DNA of 10,788 bases from Bacteroidales bacterium. Its GTDB lineage: Bacteria; Bacteroidota; Bacteroidia; Bacteroidales; JAOZTL01. Positions 1 through 5,908 of the stretch are shown piece by piece. The position numbers were made by a program, and so were the translations under genes. The stretch spans positions 1-10,788 of the forward strand of contig JAOZTL010000054.1 of NCBI GenBank assembly GCA_029942205.1, given 5' to 3'. Position 1 is the first letter of the stretch; each line of letters opens with the position of its first letter. Under the pieces are notes generated by a model, which was given only the letters and a program-made list of their open reading frames with translations, made no database searches and had not been told where the DNA came from.

Positions 1-3
1 ATA

Positions 4-164
4 ATACCAATTCAACACCGAAACACCCGAAATAAATTCAAAATATTTTTTTGTTTTACAATCTTCAATTTTTCAGCATAGCCATAGCTACGGTTAAAAT
101 TTTAAGTGCAGTAAAACGGAAAAAGATAACCGATTTATCGGGTGTTTTGGTGTTGAATTGGTAT
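4..164. mobile_element. MITE-like element with 27-bp terminal inverted repeats
   Basis: Positions 4-30 and 138-164 are inverted repeats that match at 26 of 27 positions; the outer ends read ATACCAATTC and GAATTGGTAT. The interior is AT-rich and holds a second inverted pair (GTTTTAC at 53-59, GTAAAAC at 111-117) and a 12-bp palindrome, TTAAAATTTTAA, at 94-105. There is no transposase gene and no convincing protein. A 161-bp body with long terminal repeats and no coding capacity fits a non-autonomous transposable element. Only three bases are visible to its left, so a target-site duplication cannot be checked. It could instead be one large imperfect hairpin with another role. Confidence 0.6.
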
Positions 165-191
165 AAGTATTCGATTAATAAAAACATTCGA

Positions 192-222
192 GCATCCGTA
201 AGACATCGAATCGTCTTGATGC
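192..222. repeat. Imperfect hairpin between the MITE-like element and the ribE leader
   Basis: GCATC (192-196) and AAGAC (200-204) pair with GTCTT (213-217) and GATGC (218-222), leaving a three-base bulge and an eight-base loop. It lies where the left hairpin of the dispersed repeat would be expected relative to the core block at 238, so it may be a diverged copy. No T-run follows it. Confidence 0.3.
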
Positions 223-237
223 ATCGGTATTTCTCAT

Positions 238-282
238 AATCAATAATTTATTAAGAAATAAATAAAAACTTAATTTTGTTCA
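238..282 (+). promoter_or_regulatory. Repeat core block with promoter-like elements upstream of ribE
   Basis: This 45-bp block begins AATCAATAATTTATT and ends TAATTTTGTTCA. It recurs, slightly changed, near 1085, 5570 and 7183. It contains TAATTTTG at 271-278, a perfect match to the Bacteroidota -7 consensus TAnnTTTG, with TTTA at 247-250 in place of the -33 TTTG and a 20-nt gap. A second TAATTTTG lies at 303-310. Either could drive riboflavin synthase. Promoter function is inferred from the consensus only. Confidence 0.4.
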
Positions 283-289
283 TACCTTA

Positions 290-412
290 ACTGAAAAATA
301 ATTAATTTTGCAACAATACTTAAGCAACATCAACTAGGTCGAAGACCTAATCGGGTAAGTATAATAATTTTATATTAATACGTAAGAAATATCAACTAGG
401 TCGAAGACCTTA
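290..412 (+). repeat. Two direct copies of the dispersed hairpin repeat in the ribE leader
   Basis: Two units of about 60 bp lie in tandem. Each has an AT-rich stretch, then a GTAAGCAACATCAA-like box, then the hairpin AGGTC-GAA-GACCT: unit 1 has box plus hairpin at 321-349, unit 2 at 381-412. The stem is five to six perfect base pairs closed by a GAA triloop. The second hairpin ends about 14 nt before the ribE start codon, so it lies in the mRNA leader if the promoters at 271 or 303 are used. No riboflavin (FMN) riboswitch core is visible. The same repeat occurs in most other intergenic gaps of the window. Confidence 0.65.
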
Positions 413-425
413 AAAACAATACATT

Positions 426-1028
426 ATGTTTTCAGGAATAGTAGAAGAAACGGCGATTGTACGCCACTTAGAGAAAGATCAAAAGAATTTGCACATCACG
501 CTTGAATGCACATTCGTAAACGAGCTAAAAATAGACCAAAGCGTATCGCACAATGGCGTATGCCTTACTGTGGTGAAACTAACCGACACCACTTACACCG
601 TTACGGCGATACAAGAAACGCTCATTAAATCCAATTTGGGCTTATTACAGATCGACGATAAAGTAAATATCGAGCGTAGCATGAAACCAGACAGCCTCCT
701 AGACGGGCACATCGTGCAAGGGCATGTAGACCAAACAGCCATTTGCGAAGCCGTTACCGAGGCGGATGGTAGTTGGTATTACACGTTTAGCTACGACTCT
801 TCTTTGGGCAATATCACGGTCGAAAAAGGGTCGGTATCCGTCAATGGCGTTAGCCTTACGGTAGTCAATTCGCAAGACGAAAGCTTTCAAGTAGCCATTA
901 TTCCTTATACGTATGATCTCACTAACTTTCACACCTTTAAGGCAGGCACGGTCATTAATTTGGAGTTTGATATTATCGGAAAATACATCACCAAAATCGT
1001 TAAACAACAATTAGCTGCCAATAAATAA
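426..1028 (+). CDS. ribE: Riboflavin synthase, alpha chain
   Basis: This enzyme catalyses the last step of riboflavin synthesis: two molecules of 6,7-dimethyl-8-ribityllumazine dismutate to riboflavin and 5-amino-6-ribitylamino-uracil. It acts in the cytosol as a homotrimer. The 200-residue length is normal. It starts with the family signature MFSGIVEE and has the usual two lumazine-binding barrels in tandem, each with the same motif: NGVCLTV near residue 43 and NGVSLTV near residue 140. The conserved segment GHIVQGHVD lies between them near residue 93. The ATG at 426 is chosen because the signature requires it. No other riboflavin genes are adjacent, so it is probably transcribed alone. Its stop codon overlaps the start of a dispersed repeat. 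In some species this gene is named ribC. Confidence 0.95.
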   Translation: MFSGIVEETAIVRHLEKDQKNLHITLECTFVNELKIDQSVSHNGVCLTVVKLTDTTYTVTAIQETLIKSNLGLLQIDDKVNIERSMKPDSLLDGHIVQGHVDQTAICEAVTEADGSWYYTFSYDSSLGNITVEKGSVSVNGVSLTVVNSQDESFQVAIIPYTYDLTNFHTFKAGTVINLEFDIIGKYITKIVKQQLAANK

Positions 1029-1228
1029 GATCTTCGCCTTTTTTTTGATGTTGCTCACGCACTCGTGGAAAAAAACGGTTATAATCAGTAGTTTGTCGAA
1101 AAATAATTAGACTTTTTAATTTTGTTCACCTTCTTAAGGTTTGCAGTAGAGTAATAAGCACCTATGAAAAATTGATTATACTATTTTTTGCACAGTTGCG
1201 TAAGTAACATCAAAAGGTAGAAGCCCTA
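1027..1228. repeat. Composite inverted-repeat element (paired hairpin repeats around a core block)
   Basis: The left end (1027-1066) is a reverse-oriented copy of the dispersed repeat: a degenerate AAGATC-TTC-GCCTT hairpin, a T-run, then TGATGTTGCTCACGCA. The right end (1195-1228) is a forward copy: GTTGCGTAAGTAACATCAA followed by AGGTAGAAGCCCT. Between them, 1084-1128 is the conserved core block. The left hairpin overlaps the ribE stop codon. The paired inverted arrangement resembles a BIME (two REP units facing each other) or a short non-autonomous element. Both hairpins carry mismatches, so this copy looks old. Confidence 0.6.
1092..1124 (+). promoter_or_regulatory. Bacteroidota-type promoter inside the composite repeat
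   Basis: TTTG at 1092-1095, a 21-nt gap, and TAATTTTG at 1117-1124 match the phylum's -33/-7 consensus (TTTG, TAnnTTTG) fully. No protein gene follows on the + strand. A transcript from here would run about 140 nt into the terminator hairpin at 1231-1269. Confidence 0.45.
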
Positions 1229-1230
1229 AA

Positions 1231-1269
1231 ACAAAAGAAGCTCGGAGACCGTCGTCCCCGAGCTTTTGT
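1231..1269. terminator. Rho-independent terminator hairpin, probably bidirectional
   Basis: AAGCTCGGAGAC (1238-1249) pairs with GTCCCCGAGCTT (1254-1265) over 12 positions with one mismatch and a CGTC loop. Flanking ACAAAA and TTTTGT extend the pairing past a two-base bulge. It is the most GC-rich hairpin in the intergenic DNA. Read on the minus strand it lies 28 nt after the stop codon of the cytochrome b gene and is followed by CTTCTTTTGTTTT, a usable U-rich tail. The plus-strand tail is shorter. Confidence 0.75.
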
Positions 1270-1296
1270 CATGCAATTGACAAAATAGTTACTAGA

Positions 1297-2634
1297 TTAC
1301 TTATCTACAGCTATTTTTTCTTCATCCAAACTCGAAATATCTAAAATAAATCCTTCCATTCCGATTATTTCGGTGCCATCATAAACTGGATTTGCCGAAA
1401 GAATATGTTTTCCTATCGAGCCATCTTTGCAGCGTCGGCGTGCAACTTCACTCGTTATTGTTTCACCTATTTCTGTTACTTGTTTGAATATTTCGTCTAA
1501 ACGAACCAAATCTTCTTTGCTACGACTCATCGAATAATGTTTACCCATGATGTTGTCTTTGTTTTCGCATTTATACATTTTCAACCAAGCATCATTCAAT
1601 TCTTCGTAATATCCGCCTTTGTTTAGGCGATAATACCCTGCATTGCTATTACGGATGGTGTACGACATTGGACGTTTCATTGAATCCAAATCTTCGATGT
1701 CGATAATAAATCCTTCGACTCCGATAATTTCGCCTGCTTGAAATGTTGGGTTCATTGACAAAATATGGCGACCTATCGATCCGTCTTTACATTTACGTAC
1801 GACAGGTATTCCAATGACTGTCTCGCCTCCCATTACTCGTTTAAATATGCTATTTAATTCCTGAATGTCATCTTCTGTTCGTGTAAATGAATAATGTTTA
1901 CCAACAACATTTTTCAAATCTACGCATTTATACATTTTTAACCATGCAGCATTCACGTCCAAAAATTTACCTCGAGCATCTAATCGATAATATCCTGCGA
2001 TACTCTTATCCACTGCTCTTTGCATGTGGCGACGGTGTTCTTCTTTAGGGTCAATATCTACTTCTTCCCAGCCAGTAATCATGGCTGCTAGACTGGCTAT
2101 AGGCTCGTCGCTGGTAGATATTAAATAAACGTGTGCTATTACAAAAGCAATTAATCCGAAAGCAAAAAGTGTATGGATATAAGCCATTACTTCCAAACTA
2201 CCGATCATTAAATCGCCATAAAACATGTAAATAAAACCCGAAATAACTTGAATAGGAATAATAAACACTTTGAAACCCAAGTAAGTCAATCGCTGTAATG
2301 GATTGAATTTATCGTAAGAAGTTTTCTTCGTTGGGTGAGGTGCTCCTTTAAAAATTCCTGAAATATAATATTCAAATTGGGCTTTCAGTAGCTTGGTGGA
2401 TGGAATGTATTGTTTCCATGCTCCTACCGAAAAATGCCAAAATATGGTGAATATAATTAATACAGCAAACGACCAAGCTGCAATATCATGCAAACGTACA
2501 GCTTCGGCATAGCCAAATAAGTTGTAAGAGCTATGAATTTCAAAACCTGTAAGGGTCAATAAACCAATAAGTAGTACTTGCATCCAGTGCCAAAATCGCT
2601 CAAAACGCTTATAAATATATGTTCTTTTTTTCAT
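1297..2634 (-). CDS. Cytochrome b (b561/FdnI-like) fused to two PAS domains
   Basis: Residues 1-190 are a four-helix di-heme cytochrome b of the kind that carries electrons between the quinol pool and a periplasmic partner. Helices lie near residues 17-35, 53-70, 118-139 and 150-173. Candidate heme histidines are H16, H49 or H67, H154 and H168. The 14-residue spacing in helix 4 matches what I recall for formate dehydrogenase subunit FdnI. Residues about 205-315 and 325-435 are two PAS domains that are near copies of each other, sharing AWLKMYKC, GKHYS, CKDGSIG and HILS. No kinase, cyclase or other output domain follows. The octaheme cytochrome gene lies 215 bp upstream on the same strand and is the obvious electron partner. 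A cytochrome b ending in PAS domains suggests a redox sensor or a regulated quinol dehydrogenase; that role is inferred. Confidence 0.85.
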   Translation of the reverse strand: MKKRTYIYKRFERFWHWMQVLLIGLLTLTGFEIHSSYNLFGYAEAVRLHDIAAWSFAVLIIFTIFWHFSVGAWKQYIPSTKLLKAQFEYYISGIFKGAPHPTKKTSYDKFNPLQRLTYLGFKVFIIPIQVISGFIYMFYGDLMIGSLEVMAYIHTLFAFGLIAFVIAHVYLISTSDEPIASLAAMITGWEEVDIDPKEEHRRHMQRAVDKSIAGYYRLDARGKFLDVNAAWLKMYKCVDLKNVVGKHYSFTRTEDDIQELNSIFKRVMGGETVIGIPVVRKCKDGSIGRHILSMNPTFQAGEIIGVEGFIIDIEDLDSMKRPMSYTIRNSNAGYYRLNKGGYYEELNDAWLKMYKCENKDNIMGKHYSMSRSKEDLVRLDEIFKQVTEIGETITSEVARRRCKDGSIGKHILSANPVYDGTEIIGMEGFILDISSLDEEKIAVDK

Positions 2635-2652
2635 TATATTTTATTTTATGAA

Positions 2653-2677
2653 CTCAACATTTGTTGAGCTTTTTTTT
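2653..2677 (+). terminator. Plus-strand terminator-like hairpin in the cytochrome b leader
   Basis: CTCAAC (2653-2658) and GTTGAG (2663-2668) form a perfect six-pair stem with an ATTT loop, followed by C and eight Ts. The T-run is on the plus strand, but the gene starting 19 nt away is on the minus strand. It may stop antisense transcription into that gene. In the minus-strand mRNA it is a small hairpin close to the start codon. Confidence 0.45.
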
Positions 2678-2730
2678 GTTTTATACCCGACAATATTTTT
2701 CATCTTATTGTCCTACAATGGAAAAGTCTT

Positions 2731-2772
2731 TAAGGTCTTCTATCTTTTTAATGTTGCTTACGCAATTCTGTA
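2731..2772 (-). repeat. Dispersed hairpin repeat, copy upstream of the cytochrome b gene
   Basis: AAGGTCTTCTATCTTTTT followed by AATGTTGCTTACGCA is the reverse-oriented form of the family repeat. The stem is partly degenerate (TATCTT instead of GACCTT) but the box is intact. Read on the minus strand, box and hairpin precede the cytochrome b start by about 100 nt, the same order as before ribE. Confidence 0.55.
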
Positions 2773-2802
2773 AATCTATTATGCAATGAAATACATAATT
2801 AC

Positions 2803-2832
2803 TAATGGGTGGCTAATTTTATCCACTCATTA
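2803..2832 (-). terminator. Candidate terminator of the octaheme cytochrome gene
   Basis: TAATGGGTGG (2803-2812) pairs with CCACTCATTA (2823-2832) over ten positions, one of them G-T, with a ten-base AT loop. It begins 18 nt after the stop codon on the minus strand. The tail is only moderately T-rich (TTAGTAATTATGT), so termination efficiency is uncertain. Confidence 0.4.
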
Positions 2833-2849
2833 ATTTATTCAATCTACGA

Positions 2850-4472
2850 TCAATCACAAGCAATACAATCCTTCTTGATGTAGCGTATCAAGCCATGAAT
2901 AGCAACTCCAGATAAAGATAATAGAACCATCAATATTCCTAGAATATCTACGGTAGCACTAAAGTCTCGTCCTGGCATATAGAAACCGTCTACATTGGCG
3001 AGCAATCCATCACGTGAATGACACTCGATACAAGTCAATGATTCTCCCGAAGGCGATACCATGTGATTGATTGGCCAGTACATTTCGGTACTAATAAACG
3101 AATATTCGCCACTGAATGGTAGATTCGATTCTTTCATACCTGCTGCGGATGCCCAAACCCAGTTGAAACCTTCGCCGTAAGCGGTACTATCGTGCCCGTA
3201 TACGTGTGGTGTGATCAACATTTTATTCACGGGATCAATAATTTGTTTTCCTCGGTGTACTTTCACGGGAATTATTTTCGAGTCGGCATCATTGTACTCT
3301 CCCAAAAGGGTATTTATTTGTAGCACGGCAGTCGTGTCTTCGATAAGGTCTCCTGCCATGTAGTGTTCTGCTTTCCCATTAAACCAAACATATTCTGGTT
3401 TTACGTGCGTTGCCCATTCAAATGATCCTTTGGCACTTTTATAAACGACCATTCCTGTGCTGTCTTTTTCTAAGATAGCTTCACCGTTTTCGTCTAAACG
3501 CCCAGTCGTAGACCAGTCCCAATTCATTTTGGTAGGTACACCTTTGGCATATTCGGGAATATGGCATGTTTGGCAAGCTACTTTTTCGGTATGCTTGTTT
3601 AGTGTATTATTGACGTGAGGTGCATCGGTGTGGCATTTCTGGCAGCTCATTCTGTCTTTATTTGCGCTCGAAACACTGTATACTTTGCCTTCCATATTGT
3701 GCTGGTTGGTTTCGTGGCAATCGACACAACTCATGTTGTTGCCTGCTTGATCCATGTGTACGTCCATGTTTTTATCGGCGTGATATAAATCGCTGGAAAG
3801 GTCTCCGTGCTTTACGTTATCGCCACCGCCACCATAAAAGTGGCATTTACCACAATTATCAACCGTAGGTGTACCAACGTTTTGAGCAACATAGCCTAGT
3901 TTTACTGGGAAATGCACTTTCCCGTTTGATTTAATTTTCTTATCCAAAGGCATACCTGAGCCTAATGGATCTTTTTTGTACGATCCTGTATTGTCATGAC
4001 ACACAATACAATCGACGTTTTTGGCTTCTCCAAAATCGAATGTATTGTCTTTCCAGCCGTAGCCTGCATGGCAACTGGTACATTTCCATGTATTCGAGGT
4101 AATGGAAATACAAAAGTTATTGATTGCATCTTTTTTACCAAACATGACGGTATCGCCATTGGCACGAACGGTTTCTCTGTCCCAGTTCCAGTGAGACGAA
4201 GACATTACTTCGTGATGCCGCTCGTTATGGCAACTAATACATGCTTCGGTTACTTGCGAGGCTTCTGTAAATTCTTGCTGTAAAATCTCAAATTGGCTGT
4301 GATCGACACGATTCGTTAAACTATCCTTCTGGAAGTTTATTATTTCTATTTCACCTGAAGCATTATTCTCGACGATCTCTTTATCTATCGAAAGAATAAT
4401 CAACCAAGGCAAAACGATTGCTGTGAGCGATAAAATAAAGCTAACAATCTTTCTGTACTTTCTGTTTTGCAT
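2850..4472 (-). CDS. Octaheme c-type cytochrome, tetrathionate reductase (OTR) family
   Basis: This 540-residue protein has exactly eight CXXCH heme sites, at residues 78, 131, 155, 207, 249, 277, 300 and 481. The large gap before the last heme and the segment NNFCIS upstream of heme 2 fit the OTR family known from Shewanella, whose members reduce tetrathionate and, in vitro, nitrite, hydroxylamine or hydrazine. The natural substrate here is unknown. An N-terminal hydrophobic segment (residues about 10-29) is an export signal or anchor. A second one (about 507-530) near the C-terminus should tie the periplasmic domain to the inner membrane, so this form is membrane-bound. The protein ends CIACD, a CxxC without the histidine, after the last helix and so probably cytoplasmic. 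The cytochrome b gene downstream likely supplies electrons. Confidence 0.9.
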   Translation of the reverse strand: MQNRKYRKIVSFILSLTAIVLPWLIILSIDKEIVENNASGEIEIINFQKDSLTNRVDHSQFEILQQEFTEASQVTEACISCHNERHHEVMSSSHWNWDRETVRANGDTVMFGKKDAINNFCISITSNTWKCTSCHAGYGWKDNTFDFGEAKNVDCIVCHDNTGSYKKDPLGSGMPLDKKIKSNGKVHFPVKLGYVAQNVGTPTVDNCGKCHFYGGGGDNVKHGDLSSDLYHADKNMDVHMDQAGNNMSCVDCHETNQHNMEGKVYSVSSANKDRMSCQKCHTDAPHVNNTLNKHTEKVACQTCHIPEYAKGVPTKMNWDWSTTGRLDENGEAILEKDSTGMVVYKSAKGSFEWATHVKPEYVWFNGKAEHYMAGDLIEDTTAVLQINTLLGEYNDADSKIIPVKVHRGKQIIDPVNKMLITPHVYGHDSTAYGEGFNWVWASAAGMKESNLPFSGEYSFISTEMYWPINHMVSPSGESLTCIECHSRDGLLANVDGFYMPGRDFSATVDILGILMVLLSLSGVAIHGLIRYIKKDCIACD

Positions 4473-4513
4473 AATTAATTATTTAAAAATCAATGAACTA
4501 ATTTAATAATTAG

Positions 4514-4526
4514 ATCAATTATTGAT
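4514..4526. promoter_or_regulatory. Perfect palindrome in the octaheme cytochrome leader
   Basis: ATCAAT-T-ATTGAT is a perfect 13-bp palindrome 42-54 nt upstream of the octaheme cytochrome start and just downstream of its candidate -7 element. A repressor site is plausible. The half-sites are those of an FNR box (TTGAT/ATCAA) but in reversed order, so it is not a standard FNR site. Confidence 0.3.
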
Positions 4527-4552
4527 GACGTACTTATTCATTTATTAAAATA

Positions 4553-4560
4553 CAAAGGTA
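4553..4560 (-). promoter_or_regulatory. Candidate -7 element of the octaheme cytochrome gene
   Basis: Read on the minus strand this is TACCTTTG, a perfect TAnnTTTG. Transcription would start near 4546, giving a leader of about 75 nt. No TTTG is found at the expected -33 distance, so the promoter may be weak or activator-dependent. Confidence 0.4.
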
Positions 4561-4796
4561 TTAATAAATAAGCATTCTACGATTTTTCTTTATTTAACGA
4601 AACATGTCAAACTACTAACTAACTGGATTTTACAGATACAATGTTTCATAACAGTTGAACAAGCATTTTTTCTGTAAGTTTCCAAAATTAATGAGTTAAA
4701 AAATAACAAATTCGGGTTTTGTCAAAAATAATCAATCTCTCAAATACTACTTCTTGCATGATGTTGTTTTTGTTTGATTATGCTATTAATTGACTC
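4561..4796. other. AT-rich intergenic stretch, no gene seen
   Basis: This is the rest of the 419-bp gap between the octaheme cytochrome and the first small membrane gene. I see no open reading frame with coding character and no RNA gene. A loose inverted pair, GAAACAT (4599-4605) and ATGTTTC (4641-4647), is the only symmetry, and it may be chance. Confidence 0.5.
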
Positions 4797-4840
4797 AAGG
4801 TCTTTGACCTTTTTAATGTTGTTTACGCATATTTGCGATT
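4797..4840 (-). repeat. Dispersed hairpin repeat, copy between octaheme and small membrane genes
   Basis: AAGGTC-TTT-GACCTT (4797-4811) is a perfect six-pair stem with a three-base loop, followed by a short T-run and AATGTTGTTTACGCA, the family box in reverse orientation. It lies about 50 nt beyond the stop codon of the small membrane gene at 4892 and 325 nt upstream of the octaheme start. Confidence 0.65.
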
Positions 4841-4891
4841 TTCACTATAATAAGTAAACATATAAAATTCTTGTATGAGTACTTATTTGTT

Positions 4892-5161
4892 CTACGATGT
4901 TTGATTGTATGTTTTGTATTCTGTTGCACCATCATCAAAACATTTTTGTTTGTTTTTGTTACCTGGGCTAGAACAGCTTCCGTACCAAAATACCAACCAA
5001 CTAATTCCTGCTACTGCTATCAATGACCATCTAAAGGCAAGAAAACAGTTACAACTCATCCCTAACATTCCTAATACGAAACCAAGTGCTAGTAGAGATA
5101 TAAATACGACAAATCCTATTACTCCAAATATAATTGCTCCTTTTAATACTATCCGTTGCAT
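4892..5161 (-). CDS. Small two-helix membrane protein with cysteine-rich tail, unknown function
   Basis: I do not recognise the family. The 89-residue protein has hydrophobic segments at about 7-33 and 43-60 joined by a short loop. It aligns without gaps to the two 84-residue proteins upstream through residue ~62, sharing GVIGF, GFVL, FRWS and WY. It differs in a CNC motif in the loop (residues 37-39) and in a longer tail with C63 and C74. The ATG sits in the same context as its paralogues: an A-rich tract, CAAACGTC, then ATG, with no Shine-Dalgarno. It is the last of three same-strand paralogues, 73 nt after the previous gene. The four cysteines could bind metal or form disulfides; nothing in the sequence shows which. 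Confidence 0.7.
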   Translation of the reverse strand: MQRIVLKGAIIFGVIGFVVFISLLALGFVLGMLGMSCNCFLAFRWSLIAVAGISWLVFWYGSCSSPGNKNKQKCFDDGATEYKTYNQTS

Positions 5162-5186
5162 GACGTTTGTTTTTAAAGTTAATACT

Positions 5187-5203
5187 AAGGTCTACTACCT
5201 TTT
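5187..5203 (-). repeat. Short core-only copy of the dispersed hairpin repeat
   Basis: AAGGT-CTACT-ACCTT has a five-pair stem and a five-base loop, followed by TTTATAA. The long box of the family is missing. Read on the minus strand it precedes the small membrane gene at 5161 by 25 nt, the same place the hairpin holds before the 5489 and 426 starts. Confidence 0.45.
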
Positions 5204-5234
5204 ATAATTTAATACTCAAGTACTTATCGAATGA

Positions 5235-5489
5235 TTAAGCTGCTTGGTATTTATGTTCGAGTGTTTCCACTTCTAATTGTTTTATTACTATTTTTCCAAA
5301 ACTGCTTTTGTACCAAAGTACAAATCCAAATGTACTTACTACTCCTATTACCGACCATCTAAAGATGGAGAAAAAATCATTGGATACACCGAATGAGCTT
5401 AATACAAAGCCGCTTACTAATAAGGTGATGAATGTTATAAATCCGATTACTCCTAATATGATTGATCCGTTTAAAATTGCTTTTTGCAT
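5235..5489 (-). CDS. Small two-helix membrane protein, tandem paralogue 2
   Basis: Unknown function. This 84-residue protein has two hydrophobic segments (about 8-33 and 43-60) and a charged tail ending EHKYQAA. It is identical at 75 of 84 positions to the protein encoded at 5654-5908. Seven of the nine differences fall in residues 67-77, so the membrane part is conserved while the tail varies. The leader is an A-rich tract and CAAACGTC before ATG. A dispersed hairpin repeat (5519-5533) lies about 30 nt upstream of the start. No signal peptidase site or catalytic motif is visible. A stress-linked membrane protein or partner of the nearby cytochromes is possible, but only from position. Confidence 0.75.
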   Translation of the reverse strand: MQKAILNGSIILGVIGFITFITLLVSGFVLSSFGVSNDFFSIFRWSVIGVVSTFGFVLWYKSSFGKIVIKQLEVETLEHKYQAA

Positions 5490-5518
5490 GACGTTTGTTT
5501 TTTAAATTGTAAATACTT

Positions 5519-5620
5519 AAGGTCTTCGACCTTTTTATGTTGCTCACGCACTAGTGGAAATACTGTCTTAATCAATGATTTATCAAGAAATAATTATCAA
5601 CTTAATTTTGTTCACGTACT
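5519..5620 (-). repeat. Dispersed hairpin repeat with core block, between the duplicated genes
   Basis: AAGGTC-TTC-GACCTT (5519-5533) is a perfect stem with a TTC loop, followed by TTTATGTTGCTCACGCA. The conserved core block follows at about 5570-5615: it begins AATCAATGATTTATCAAG and contains TAATTTTG at 5603-5610. This is the best-preserved reverse-oriented copy. It separates the two duplicated genes and may terminate plus-strand transcripts, since the T-run lies on that strand. Confidence 0.65.
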
Positions 5621-5653
5621 TACTAGTGTTTGTTGATGAGAGTGTAAATAAAT

Positions 5654-5908
5654 TTAAGCTGCTTGGTATTTGTGTTCAGCTGCAACTACGTCTAGTTGTT
5701 TCACTATTGTTTTACCAAAACTGCTTTTGTACCAAAGTACAAATCCAAATGTACTTACTACTCCTATTACCGACCATCTGAAGATGGAGAAAAAATCATT
5801 GGATACACCGAATGAGCTTAAAACAAAGCCGCTTATCAATAAAGTGATGAATGTTGCAAATCCGATTACTCCTAATATGATTGATCCATTTAAAATTGCT
5901 TTTTGCAT
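5654..5908 (-). CDS. Small two-helix membrane protein, tandem paralogue 3
   Basis: Unknown function; a near copy of the 5235-5489 product, differing at nine of 84 residues. Hydrophobic segments cover about 8-33 and 43-60, with FRWS between them and a lysine-bearing tail ending EHKYQAA. It is the first of the three paralogues in the direction of transcription, and the 539-bp divergent region beyond its start must hold its promoter unless it is read from elsewhere. The start is in the shared context CAAACGTC-ATG. Conserved third-position bases between the two copies indicate a recent origin. Confidence 0.75.
   Translation of the reverse strand: MQKAILNGSIILGVIGFATFITLLISGFVLSSFGVSNDFFSIFRWSVIGVVSTFGFVLWYKSSFGKTIVKQLDVVAAEHKYQAA

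Noticed and set aside
51..239. Plus-strand open frame of 62 codons
   Set aside because: It lies across the MITE-like inverted repeat and its flank, has no recognisable protein features, and its length is expected by chance in such DNA.
290..412. CRISPR array from two direct repeats
   Set aside because: There are only two units, the conserved box and hairpin also occur alone and inverted at other loci, and there are no cas genes.
283..425. FMN riboswitch upstream of riboflavin synthase
   Set aside because: The conserved RFN core sequences are absent; the leader is occupied by two copies of the dispersed hairpin repeat.
2850..2867. Ninth heme site at the C-terminus of the octaheme cytochrome
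   Set aside because: The motif is CIACD, lacking the histidine, and it lies after the last membrane helix on the cytoplasmic side.
3620..4283. Plus- and minus-strand open frames inside the octaheme cytochrome gene
   Set aside because: They are other-frame readings of a gene with eight CXXCH motifs and full-length family similarity; none has independent coding signs.
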